Assembly (NCBI GenBank): GCA_963575745.1
Contig: CAUYUJ010020695.1
Span: forward strand, 130,001-152,147
Direction of reading: 5' to 3'
DNA from: Prorocentrum cordatum
Taxonomy: Eukaryota; Sar; Dinophyceae; Prorocentrales; Prorocentraceae
DNA length: 22,147 nt
Position numbers and translations under genes: made by a program. Positions 8,814 to 17,352 of the stretch are shown in pieces. Numbering within the stretch: the first letter of the stretch is position 1; the number at the start of each line of letters is the position of its first letter. The notes under the pieces are model-generated. The model was given only the letters and a program-made list of their open reading frames with translations. It was not told the origin of the DNA and searched no databases.

Positions 8814-9373
8814 ACCCAATGCCACCCCCGTGGGGGGGCGAGGAGATGGGGGGGGGCAGAAGGGGCCGAGGCGGTCGCGCTCCTCCCCCGAAAAGCCAGG
8901 CATGCAGGAACCCCTCGCCTGGGGTAAAATAAAAAGCTCTCTCATCCCTGGGTCGAGGGCAACGCAATAAAACGCGGCCTGCGCACCGCGCCGGGCAATC
9001 TGAGAGGGCCCATCGCCCCCCGCCTCAACTCGGCCCCGCGAGCCACTCGCGGAAAGCGCAGTCTTGACTGGAGGACGGGCGGCCCGCGCGTCGAAGATCA
9101 TTCGAAGAGAGCAATCCTTTTTTACTCACGAAGAACACCCCCGCTGCGGCAGGGCGGGCGCTCGAAGAAGCCCGCGACGCCCCTCGCATGCAGGTCGCCG
9201 AGGAACTCGCCGCGCACAGCGGGGCGCCTCACAAGCGCCGGGTCCGAGTGGGCAGAGGAGACGCCAAAACTGTCCTTAGCGGGGGGTCCGCTGCCTTCCT
9301 CGCGAAGGAGACGAGATCTCCACTCCGCCCGCATCTTAAGCTCCTGGCCCTCGAGCACCTTGGAGAACTCCAC
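8814..9373 (-). pseudogene. reverse transcriptase N-terminal half, two frames
   Basis: In one frame (9373-9122) sequence near the end reads SAHSDPALVRRPAVRGEFLG and DLHARGVAGFF, a conserved pre-fingers segment in these elements. A shift near 9110 leads to a second frame beginning MIFDARAARPPVKTALSASG (finger motif of the form R-x-I-x-D-x-R-x-x-N). It then reads AAFYCVALDPGMRELFILP, the motif A region with Asp and Phe-x-Leu-Pro. The motif B equivalent (canonical L-P-M-G-W/F) is barely recognisable around 8820-8845, in a run of C residues just before the TA microsatellite. Confidence 0.6.
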
Positions 9374-9377
9374 GGGC

Positions 9378-9998
9378 TTAGAAGAGACCAGAGGCAGCGA
9401 GACTGCGCCCGCGCGGCACGGAGATGGTAATTAGGCCCGCGGCGTCGACATCGAAGGCATAGCCGGCGCGGGCGCCGCAGAGCTCCCGGAAGGCCCCCGC
9501 GGCGTCGCCAAGTCCAGCAGGCGGCGGGCCGACGGCCCGATAGGCATCCCTCAGCTCCTCGAGGCAGGACAGCTGGCCGGCCGAGAGGGGCGTCGCGACG
9601 CCGTCGCCAGCAGGGGCAGAGTGACCAAAAAGTTCATTGAGCGCAAGAGCGCCTCGATTGCACCAGACCTGCCAGTGCTGCCGAGCTGCCGCCCTTCTCC
9701 TGGCCGCGCGGCATCCGGAAGCAGCTGCAGGCCCCCTCGCAAAGGGAGAAGGCGGCGGGCACGGAAGGAGCTCCTGCGGCGGCCCGCCTGTAGCCCCGCC
9801 GCCCATCGTGAAGAAGGCGGAGGGGTGGCCAAGCTGGGGCGGCGAGGTGGCCGGGTCTCGCCGCCGCCCCCGAGGTGCTAGTCCTTCTCGCCCTTGAGAG
9901 CCTTCCGCTCCTCGAGGGCCTTGCGTCTCTCCTTCATAGCCCGGCGCTCGTTCGAAAGCCCGCGGCCTACCCGGGCCTCCAGCTCCGGCGAAACGCAC
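9378..9998 (-). pseudogene. pre-RT domain of the retrotransposon polyprotein
   Basis: The C-terminal half of this frame carries HWQVWCNRGALALNELFG, then LSCLEELRDAYRAVGPPPAG and AGAFRELCGARAGYAFDVDA. This combination (W-x-N...A-L-N-x-L followed by a short helical region and G-A-F-R-x-L-C) is a segment I associate with the region just upstream of RT in dinoflagellate retroelements. Its biochemical role is unknown. The first 80 codons of the open frame are low-complexity and overlap the end of the gag-like frame, so they may not be coding. Confidence 0.5.
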
Positions 9999-10906
9999 AG
10001 CATCCCGCGCGTCGCCGACAAGCTGAAGAAGAGGTGAGCGTCGTCATAGGGGTCGCTGACGTCCTTCTTGCCGCCCTGTTGCCTCTTCGGGCCGAACTTG
10101 CCCCTGTGCTTGAGCTCGATCAGCTGCGCGCGCCTGCAGGCCAGCTCGGCCCGGGCGAGCTGCGGCAGGTCCAGTTGGTCGTAGACCGCGCCGAAGTACA
10201 GCATCTTCATCACCACTGCGTGCTCGCCCACGCCCGCGCCCGAAATCTCGAGGCGCCCATCCGCCAGAGCGCGCATGCCTGATCCCGAACGGCGTGCGCG
10301 CGATGGCCAGCACCCTGGCGCCCTCCTCGCTGGGCCGTCGAGGCCCCTCGGTGGCCCCCCCCAAGCCTCGCGAGACGCGCCGTCGCGTCGCTGAGCTTCA
10401 CCTTCGGAACCCCGTTCTCCGAGAAGACCTCCTTCACCAGGTCCTCGAGCTCGGGACTGTCGAGCTTGGTCAGCTGCTCCTTCAACCACATGTCGTTGTC
10501 GGCCTTGGACCTCAACGCCCGCTGCGCCCTGCCGACCAGGGCAGTTTGCCCTCCCGATGGCGCCCGCTACACCGCCGGCTGCGACCTCGGGCGAGGGCGA
10601 GGCGGCGGCCCCAAGGGCTCGGCGGAGCTGCCCACTGCGAGAGGCCGCGTAGTCGCCGAGCGCGTCGAGCCCGACCCACTCCACAGGCACACGCAGCCCC
10701 TGCGGCGCGTAGGCGATCCCCTTCGAGCCCGCCTTCACCACGGGGTCCGGCGTCTCGGCGCCAATGGCGAATTCCTGGGTAGGGTCGGCCACCAGCCAAG
10801 CTCCCGCGCGTTCTGGCGGCGGCAGCGGCGGCGCCGCGAGCTCCTCTGGTCCGTCACCGGCGAGGGAGCCACCGCGCGGGGTCGCCGTACCACCGACCTC
10901 GCGCAC
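9878..10906 (-). pseudogene. gag-like region of the retrotransposon, frame-shifted
   Basis: The C-terminal third of this 342-codon frame is the best supported part: GAGVGEHAVVMKMLYFGAVYDQLDLPQLARAELACRR is seen as consecutive short motifs, followed by a Lys/Arg/Glu-rich helix (SNERRAMKERRKALEERK). The N-terminal third (GAWLVADPTQEFAIGAETPD, then APQGLRVPVEWVGLDA) also reads as protein. Between them the frame is probably wrong. Two neighbouring frames supply sensible sequence there: KADNDMWLKEQLTKLDSPEL at about 10510-10450 and EEGARVLAIARTPFGIRHAR at about 10325-10265. The region is probably a structural or nucleic-acid-binding gag equivalent. No CCHC knuckle is seen. Confidence 0.5.
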
Positions 10907-11456
10907 GACGGGATCGTCGTCGGTCAGCGCAGCGAGGGCGCAGCGGCCGCTTGCCGCGCAGCCTCCTCGCGGCAGGCGCCTCGGCCGCCGCCGCGCCCGC
11001 TCCAGCTGCGGCCAAGCCTTCCACGGGCGCCGCCAGCGCGCTGCGGTACGCGTCCGCCTGCGCCATCACCCGACGCACCAGCGAGGGCGCGATGTCGCCC
11101 GTCCGCGTCCTGCCGTCGTAGAAGACGTACGCGTCCGCCTCCCGCACCCCCCTCGGCAGCGTTCGGGCGGCTGGCAGCGCCGCCACCTTGCGTAGAACTT
11201 CGCCGTCCGTGTAGACCTCGTCGCACACCTCGAAGTCGGGGGCGGCCGCCACCCAGTGCCCCCGCGGACGCCGCAGGGGAACGCATAGCAGCCTCTCGCG
11301 GTGGCAGTCGTCTCCGTGGTAGAGCGCCAGCAGGCGAGACCTTTCAGAGAGACCCTCCAGCGCGGCCCGCCCCAACGTTGCGCCTCCGCTCCTGCGCAGC
11401 GCGGCGCTCGGCGCTGAGCGAGCTCGCCTCGGCGCCGCCCGCGCCCAGCTCCACGG
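10854..11456 (-). pseudogene. N-terminal module of the retrotransposon polyprotein
   Basis: The minus frame is open from the stop at 11457-11459 down to 10854. It contains CHRERLLCVPLRR, GHWVAAAPDFEVCDEVYTDG and READAYVFYDG. The H-E/R-R-L-L ... W-V-x-x-P-D-x-E/D pattern is one I recognise at the start of gag-like proteins in dinoflagellate retroelements; its function is unknown. The last 50 codons become Arg-rich where the frame of the next module takes over (overlap with 10906). An alternative frame upstream of 11375 (GAGGAEASSLSAERRAAQE) also looks protein-like, so another shift probably lies near 11350. Confidence 0.45.
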
Positions 11457-11493
11457 CTAGCGCCCCCTCCTGCGAGGTCGCGCGCTCCTGCGC

Positions 11494-11676
11494 TGATGGG
11501 CCTGTTTTCCACCACCACCACCATAAGTTGGAGCGGGGAAGGAGGAGGAGGAGGAGGAGGAGGAGGAGGAGGAGGAGGAGGGGAGGAGGGAGGAGGAGGA
11601 GGGGAGGGAGGAGGAGGAGGAGGAGGACACCCTCCCCTCCAACTTATGGTGGTGGTGGTGGAAAACAGGCCCATCA
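11494..11676. mobile_element. 183-bp inverted-repeat element with GGA core and TSD
   Basis: The left arm 11494-11533 (starting TGATGGGCCTGTTTTCC) is the exact reverse complement of 11637-11676. The 103-bp core is almost pure GGA repeat. TGCGC occurs directly outside each end (11489-11493 and 11677-11681), consistent with a 5-bp target-site duplication. The arms show no similarity to the element at 1817-1983, so this is a separate family. It lies in or just upstream of the N-terminal module of the retrotransposon. GT and AG dinucleotides sit symmetrically inside the arms (GT 11504-11505, AG 11667-11668), so an intron-like (introner) role is conceivable but unproven. Confidence 0.75.
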
Positions 11677-11865
11677 TGCGCGGCCCGCTGAAGCAGGGGC
11701 CGCCGCGCCCGATGGCGAGCTCCGCCGTGGACCCGCCTAACGCCGGCGCCCGCCGGCGGCGCTCCGCCGCGGGGCAGTCCGCGGGCCCCACGGGGGCGCC
11801 AGCAGAGCAGGTCAGCGAGCCGCAGGCCGCGTCAGGGCAGTGCAGCGAGGGCCAGGCGGGGCAGG

Positions 11866-12013
11866 AGGAGGACGAGAAGGAGGAGGAGGAGGAGGAGGAG
11901 GAAGAGGAGGAGGAGGAGAGGGTGGAGGGGGAGGAGGAGGAGGAGGAGGAGGAGGAGGAGGAGGAGCGAACGAACCCCAAAGGAGGAGGAGGAGGAGGAG
12001 GAGGAGGAGGATT
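11866..12013. repeat. GGA/GAG microsatellite
   Basis: The plus strand is purine-rich with GAG/GGA triplets, broken once by CGAACGAACCCCAAA near 11967. ORFs here are poly-Glu, poly-Gly or poly-Pro shadows. Confidence 0.95.
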
Positions 12014-12087
12014 GCCAGGCCGAGCTGAGGTGGAGTGAGATGTAGGACGGTTCTCGGAGCACGCCTCCGATCGGGACCAGATCCATC

Positions 12088-12188
12088 GAGAGACTTGAAC
12101 AACAGAGGCATCGGAACGGATGCCAAACATCGAACGATGGCGGAGACCTTCTCGCATCACTCAGGATGCCCGCTCAAAGAACTACTAT
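12088..12188. repeat. 105-bp dispersed block, copy B
   Basis: Direct-orientation copy of 5201-5308, beginning GAGAGACTTGAAC and ending TCAAAGAACTACTAT. It lies about 630 bp upstream of the retrotransposon coding region in its transcriptional sense. Confidence 0.75.
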
Positions 12189-12192
12189 ATAT

Positions 12193-12447
12193 CCTTGTCG
12201 ATTTCACTGTCGATGTCACTATCGATCTCACGATCGATCTCACTCAATCGATCTCACGATCAAACACACGATGGATCTCACGATCGATTTCACTATCGAT
12301 CTAACTCAATCGAGATCACTATCGATCCCACCATCGATCTCACTCAATTGACCTCAGTACCAATATCACTTCCGATTTCGCTATCGGTCTCACTTTCGAT
12401 CTCACTTTCGATCTCACTCAATGGATCTCACTATCGAACTCACCATC
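12193..12447. repeat. ATCGATCTCACT-type minisatellite, locus 2
   Basis: Imperfect 12-bp units of ATCGATCTCAC(T/G) with interspersed CTCAATCGAT form an array that starts immediately after the 105-bp block. It is the same family as 4853-5095, which lies on the other side of its own 105-bp block. Confidence 0.9.
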
Positions 12448-12451
12448 GCTA

Positions 12452-12560
12452 GCATAACATAGCATAGCATCTAGCATAGCACTGGACACCCCGGAACACC
12501 ACGGGACACCATCGGGACAACATCGCGACACCAACGGGACGCCACAGGGCCACTGCTGGC
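12452..12560. repeat. AGCATAGCAT and GGGACACCATC short tandem repeats
   Basis: TAGCATAACATAGCATAGCATC (12450-12480, given as its repeat type) is followed by about seven imperfect 11-bp units of GGGACACCA-type sequence to about 12552. Confidence 0.7.
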
Positions 12561-12739
12561 CAACCCCGGGGACAGCAACGTTTGGTTCGGTTTCGCAGTA
12601 GCATCGGCGGGTTCATTCCTCTCGCCCGCCCACGCAGCTTCGCCTCGCCCGCACGCCCGACGCGAACGTGAATCCGAAACCGATTTCTCGGTAAGGGGGG
12701 GTCTCCATACCAATGCGATCTCACCCCCCCCAACTTCCG

Positions 12740-13060
12740 ATACACAGACAGAGAGAGGGAGAGAGGGAGAGAGAGAGAGAGAGAAACAAGTATGATACAG
12801 AAAGAAGGAGAGGGGCGGGGTAGAGAGGGAGGCATCAGAGGAAGTGCGTGTGTGCATGTATATGATTGTATGGCTTGTTTGCACAGGAACATGTAGGAAT
12901 TGGTGTGTATATATATATATAAATATGGATGCACAACCTAAATACGTATACGCTAAGAAAGAGAGAGAGAGAGAGAGAGAGAGAAAAAAAAGAAAGAGAG
13001 AGAGGGACTGAGAGAGGGAGAAAGAGAAAAATACACACACATATATCATAAAGAAATAGG
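12740..13060. repeat. GA, TA and CA microsatellites
   Basis: GA tracts lie at about 12748-12785 and 12957-13028, a TA tract at 12907-12921 and a CACACA tract at 13031-13042. Ser/Leu/Phe-rich minus-strand ORFs here are repeat translations. Confidence 0.85.
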
Positions 13061-13460
13061 AGCATGTCATAACTAGACTCGACTGAAACGTATATTCGAA
13101 TTAGACCAAGGCGGGAAGAAAATCGATTGAGGCACCTGCGGAAAATTAAAACAATCCACTGGTTGGGGTTTCTCTGGTGTAATGTCTACTTGTTATTCAA
13201 AATAAGTATGGGGGAAACGAAAATGTGGGGCCGCCTGGGGCGAGGAGAGGGGGGGGCATCCTGGTGTTCTCCCAGATCCACCATGACTATCATGACGAGC
13301 CAAAGGCAAAGGGGGCTGGTTTAGGGCGACGAGCGGAAGAACGAACGACAACGAACATACAGGGCCCCGAGCTCTAGAACCCAACTGTTTAGCATGGAGA
13401 AAACGGGTCCTGAGTGAAACGGATCCTGACTGTGGGGCCTTCCCCCAAAACGGGCCTTTA
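13061..13460. other. unique-looking stretch, no gene recognised
   Basis: The minus frame stays open through much of this stretch into the 73-bp array but has no recognised domain. The 12-mer TAGGGCGACGAG at 13322-13333 equals the terminus of the foldback element at 1817. A segment around 13327-13386 loosely resembles 15358-15408 (both contain CGAGCTCT(A/G)GA and CAACTG). Confidence 0.4.
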
Positions 13461-13576
13461 CCTAACAGCGAAGACTGATAGGTTTCTAGTAGGCTCAGAC
13501 TCCCCAGGAGGGTCTGGGCAGATGCCGGACGGGTGCCGGAGAGAATCCGCGGAAGTCGTTTTAAGCAAACAATTAC

Positions 13577-13920
13577 ACACTTCGTGGTCTTCGAGGTCCC
13601 AGAACTCCATTCCCGGGCCACATTTTGAATGCCCGGAGCCAACTGTAGGCCACTTCGTGCTCTTCGAGTTCCCAGGAATCCATTCCCGGGCCAAATTTTG
13701 AAAGCCCGGAGCCAACTGTAGGCCACTTCGTGCTCTTCGAGTTCCCAGAACTCCATTCCCGGGCCACATTCCGAATGCCCGGAGCCAACTGTAGGCCACT
13801 TCGTGCTCTTCGAGTTCCCAGAACTCCATTCCTGGGCATGATTTTGAATGCCCGGAGCCAACTGTAAGCCACTTCGTGTTCTTCTAATTCCCAGAACTCC
13901 ATTCCTGGGCCACATTTTGA
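13577..13920. repeat. 73-bp tandem array, about 5 units (array 1)
   Basis: The unit contains CCAGAACTCCATTCCCGGGC, CCGGAGCCAACTGTAGGCC and ACTTCGTGCTCTTCGAG. The TCCCGGGC motif recurs at 13611, 13684, 13757, 13830 and 13903, which is exactly 73 bp each time. All three minus frames are open across the array, and because 73 is not a multiple of 3 the reading cycles through three peptides (such as MEFWELEEHEVAYSWLRAF). I regard these as repeat translations, though transcription is possible. Confidence 0.9.
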
Positions 13921-14275
13921 ATGCTGAGGCAGGCTGATGCTGCGGCCGAGGCAGGCTGAGGCTGAGGCAGGCTGAGGCTGAGGCCGAGGCTGAAGGCAGA
14001 CTTAGGCTGAGGCTGAAGCAGACTGAGGCTGAGGCTGAGGCAGGCTGAGGCTGAGGCTGAGCAGGCTGATGCTGAGGCAGGCTGATGCTGAGGCTGAGGC
14101 TGAGCAGGCTGAGGCTGAGGCAGGCTGGCTGAGGCAGGCTGAGGCTGAGGCCGAGGCTGAAGGCAGACTGAGGCTGAGGCTGAAGCAGGCTGAGGCTGAG
14201 GCTGAGGCAGGCTGAGGCTGAGGCAGGCTGAGGCTGAGGCAGGCTGAAGGCTGAGGCAGGCTGAGGCTGAGGCTG
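13921..14275. repeat. GAGGCTGAGGCAG minisatellite
   Basis: The tract has 6-bp GAGGCT and 12-13-bp GAGGCTGAGGCAG units, with a longer 60-70-bp higher-order echo around GGCCGAGGCTGAAGGCAGACT (at about 13982 and 14150). Minus-strand translation gives Gln-Pro-Ala-Ser repeats. Confidence 0.9.
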
Positions 14276-14556
14276 TGACTGCGACTGCCGTTGCCACTGC
14301 GACTGTCATCGCAAATGCAACTACGACTGCGAGAACAGCAGAATTCTACAACTGGATTCTCTTCTGAATCTTAAGGGGAATGCTTCCAAATATGCTCCTA
14401 CACATCGCTGTTAGGTTGCTTCGCCGGGATAATTTAGCTAACATCGAAGACTGATAGGTTTCGAATGGTCTCAAAAGAAAGCATGATGACTCCCCAGGGG
14501 GGTCCAGGCAGGATCCGGGGAGAATCCGCGGAAGTCGTTTTAAGCAAACAATTACA

Positions 14557-14918
14557 CATTTCGTGGTCTTCGAGGTCCCAGAACTCCATTCCCGGGCCAC
14601 ATTCTGAACGCCCGGAGCCAACTGTAGGCAACTTCGTGCTCTTCGAGTTCCCAGAACTCCATTCCCGGGCCACATTTTGAATTCCCGGAGCCAACTGTAG
14701 GCCATTTCGTGCTCTTCGAGTTCCCAGAACTCCATTCCCGGGCCACATTCTGAATGCCCGGAGCCAACTGTAGGCCACTTCGTGCTCTTCGAGTTCCCAG
14801 AACTCGATTCCCGGGCCACGTTTTCAATGCCCGGAGCCAACTGTAGGCCACTTCGTGCTCTTCGAGTTCCCAGAACACCATTCCCAGGCCACATTTTCAA
14901 TGCCCGGAGCCAACTGCA
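14557..14918. repeat. 73-bp tandem array, about 5 units (array 2)
   Basis: Same unit as array 1. The TCCC(G/A)GGC motif recurs at 14590, 14663, 14736, 14809 and 14882, exactly 73 bp apart. Minus-strand frames are open throughout, as in array 1. Confidence 0.9.
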
Positions 14919-15090
14919 GGAGGAGCAGGGGCAAGAGCACGAGGAGGAGGAGGACGAGCAAGACGAGGAGGACGAGGACGAGCACGAGGAGGAGGAGGAG
15001 GAGGAGGAGGAGGAGGAGGAGGAGGAGGAGAAGGAGGACGAGCAGGAGGAGGACGAGGACTCCTACATGCGAGGACGAGCAGGAGGACGA
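14919..15090. repeat. GAG/GACGAG microsatellite
   Basis: The plus strand is purine-rich with GAG triplets and interspersed GACGAG and GCACGAG. It takes the place of the GAGGCT minisatellite found in the first composite copy. Confidence 0.9.
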
Positions 15091-15201
15091 GCGACTGCGA
15101 GGACACCAGAATTCTACACCAGGACTCCTACATGAATCTCAAGGGCAATGCTTCCAGATATGCTTCTACACATCGCTGTTAGGTTGCTTTGCCGGGATAT
15201 T

Positions 15202-15590
15202 CATCCTGAATCGTTACCTGACGGCCCCGGGGCCCGTGGAGAGCCCCGAACGCCCGAAAACGGCAGAGAACTTCAGGACGAGTTTCCTTCAAGGGCCCGC
15301 TTCCCCCATGGCGAGCTTTGCCAGAGAATCGAAAATGGGGGAGCTCGGGGGGGGGGGGACGAGCGAGCCAACGAGCCAACACGAAGATCAAGAGCTCCGA
15401 GCTCTGGATCACAACTGCGCAAGAGAAAACACAATGGGGCTACCGGGGGCCGCCGACGTGCGCCGCCGCCGCCGCCGCGCGCCCGCGGCCTCGGGGGCGC
15501 TGCGGCCTCGGTGCACACACCCGCCCAGGAGGCCTGGCCAGCCTTGGAGCAGTGGGACCCCATTGCCGCGCCGGCCGAGGGAGGAGGTAG
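15202..15590. other. no recognised gene; GC-rich stretch
   Basis: No recognisable motif is found on either strand. The stretch contains a CGCCGC run near 15462-15485 and leads into the next GGA tract. Confidence 0.4.
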
Positions 15591-15862
15591 CACGGAGGTG
15601 GAGGAGGAGGGATGCAGGAGGAGGAGGAGGAGGAGGAGGAGCAGGAGGAGGAGGATGAGGAGGAAGGGAGGGAGGAGGGAGGAGGGAGGAGGAGGAGGAG
15701 GAGGAGGAAAGAGGAGGAGACGACGTACCCGGAGGAGGAGGAGGAGGAAGAGGAGGAGGAGGAGGAGCAGGAGGAGGAGGAGGAGGAGGAGGAGGAAGGG
15801 GAGGGGGAGGAGGAGGAAGGAGGAGGAAGGAGGAAGGAGGAGGAGGATTGGGGAGGAGGGGA
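15591..15862. repeat. GGA/GAG microsatellite
   Basis: About 270 bp of purine-rich plus strand, mostly GGA/GAG triplets with AGGGAGGAGGGAGG interruptions. Associated ORFs are repeat translations. Confidence 0.95.
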
Positions 15863-17345
15863 CGACGTAATCGTGAAGGTCCGTCCGACCGCCAGTCTCG
15901 ACCTCAGGCCAACGCACGAGCATCGGCTGAGGGAGAGTGGGCTCCTGTTGGGTGGCGCTTGGGTTTATTTTCGGCCTCCCGAAGGGCAGCGAAACCCTTT
16001 GCCACTTCCGCCACCAGCAGAGCCCACAAGACGGCGCCCGACGCAGACCATAAGTTAATGAATGAGGGGGCAGCGGGAGATCCCACCGCCGCTCGCCCTG
16101 AAAGGTGGGAACATGAAGGAGCGCGAAGGGCAGGGCAGCACCAAAAAAAGTGTGGAGCGAGAGCAGATCCTCTACCGCTCCATGGCCACCTCCGCCGCAC
16201 CTCTGATTTCATATGCCCGCTAAAAGGACATCGGTGAATGCTGTGTGAGGCCCTTTGCCACATCGTACATGTGAAAAGCAAGAACGATCGTTTGTAGACG
16301 CTTTCCGCGCGTGAGTTCAGATCCCGCCCACCCGTAGTCACCAGCCCACCCGCCCCAGCAAAGTGAGAGGCGAGCCTGGAAAATGACGGCGCCTCCACGC
16401 ATGATGCATGACGAGATGGTGGAAGAGGCGCGGGCAGCGAAGGTAATGTGCGATCTCGCCAGGAGCAGCGCAGCCCCATATGCAGGTGGTGGGAAGGGGC
16501 CCCTTACATGCAAACGAAACGCGGTTGCCCACGCACCAGAAAAAGGGTTTTGATAATGCTCCATTGGCATGCTGGCTTCAAGCGTGCCACGCAAGACCTA
16601 CAATCATCCCACCACCCGTCCACCGACCACCCCCCTCTAGGCATGATCGCGCGAGCAAATATGCGTTGAGGGTGTGGCCTTCGGCCCTCTTCCACAGCCT
16701 CGTCAGTGCGTGCGCGCGCAGCACGGACAGCATCGCACCATCCCTGCATGTTGGCAAGACGTGGCGGAGGTAAGCGCGCTCGCTACAAAAACTGTGCACA
16801 AGATGTGGCATGTTCCTTCATGCGGCCGAGTACCTGCCAGCGTAAAAGCAAACGATGGTGGCATGGTCCTGCGCATGCTCTCTGAGGTTTGGCAATGCAT
16901 GCTGGCAACAGTGATCCCTTGTCCAAAAAGATGTGTGCCAACTCTAAAACAACCAAATAAAGAGACGGAGGATGGGGCAACGGTTAAGTAAGCCAGCAAG
17001 GAATGCAGATCGGCGAGGCTGAGGCTGTTCGGAGGCACTCTGAGCAACTTATGCAAGTCCTGATGTTCCAGAGTCCGGATCTGGGCAGGGAGGGAAAAGA
17101 ACTGAGCCAGGTGAGAGAGGGTGGAAAAAGGGCCCTTGAATTATCCAGGTTCGCAAGAACACTAGGGGCAGCACCAGCGCGGGGAAGGGCACTGGTGCGG
17201 GCCCACCACTTCTCTGCAGCAGGGCCCCATATGGTAGTTCCTGTGGCAGCGGGCCCCATGTCAACCCCACGGTTGGTGGTGCGGACCGCCAACGGGATCG
17301 CAGATGTAAGCCTCTTAGAAAGGAGCACCAACGAGGGCGAGAGCC
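15863..17345. other. low-repeat stretch; weak plus-strand exon-like signals
   Basis: This is the least repetitive part of the right half. No domain is recognised on either strand. On the plus strand several short open segments end at consensus-like 5' splice sites: MTAPPRMMHDEMVEEARAAK then GTAATG near 16445, a segment ending CWQDVAE then GTAAGC near 16770, and EAEAVRRHSEQLMQVLMFQS onwards to CTGAGCCAG then GTGAGA near 17110. A further segment ends TANGIAD before GTAAGC near 17305. Matching acceptors (CCTCTTCCACAG near 16697, TTCTCTGCAG near 17220) are present. A multi-exon plus-strand host gene is therefore possible but unproven. Confidence 0.25.
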
Positions 17346-17352
17346 CCGCTTG

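Larger units (their letters stand above)
5440..11456 (-). mobile_element. tyrosine-recombinase (DIRS-like) retrotransposon, decayed
   Basis: Read on the minus strand, the order is N-terminal gag-like modules, a pre-RT domain, reverse transcriptase, RNase H, tyrosine recombinase and a methyltransferase-like C-terminal cassette. RT plus RNase H followed by a tyrosine recombinase, with no integrase, is the hallmark of DIRS-like elements. Coding sequence moves between all three minus frames at more than ten points, and one stop (TAG 5806-5808) falls inside a conserved motif, so this copy is almost certainly dead unless the assembly carries many indel errors. A TA microsatellite sits inside RT and a 183-bp inverted-repeat element lies upstream of the N-terminal module. 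Direct copies of a 105-bp block flank it, but I cannot tell whether they are its terminal repeats. The component entries give the detail. Confidence 0.75.
13463..14430. repeat. composite repeat, copy 1
   Basis: The copy comprises a lead (13463-13576, with CGAAGACTGATAGGTTTC and CGGAAGTCGTTTTAAGCAAA), a 73-bp-period array, a GAGGCT-type minisatellite and a tail (14324-14430, GAATTCTACA to CGCCGGGATA). Lead, array and tail recur in the same order in 14432-15201, so the two form a tandem duplication with different satellites in the middle. Confidence 0.8.
14432..15201. repeat. composite repeat, copy 2
   Basis: The copy has a lead at 14432-14556 matching 13463-13576, a 73-bp array, a GAG tract in place of the GAGGCT minisatellite, and a tail at 15092-15201 that matches 14324-14430 (GAATTCTACA ... 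CACATCGCTGTTAGGTTGCT). Confidence 0.8.

Noticed and set aside
10466-11740. 424-codon plus ORF
   Set aside because: It is antisense to the gag-like modules, Arg/Pro-rich, and runs into GGA repeat. A shadow of the minus-strand coding sequence.
11066-12160. 364-codon minus ORF through the GGA tracts
   Set aside because: It is mostly poly-Pro and poly-Ser from repeats and crosses the 183-bp inserted element. The recognised N-terminal module is in another frame.
13193-13915. 240-codon minus ORF over the 73-bp array
   Set aside because: The peptide repeat follows from the tandem DNA repeat, which is open in all three frames. There is no independent sign of coding.
13577-14918. CRISPR-like array from regular repeats
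   Set aside because: The whole 73-bp unit is conserved, with no unique spacers. It is a tandem minisatellite in a eukaryotic context.
16300-16335. tRNA-like B box (GAGTTCAGATCCC)
   Set aside because: No acceptor stem, D arm or anticodon arm can be folded upstream at the right distance.
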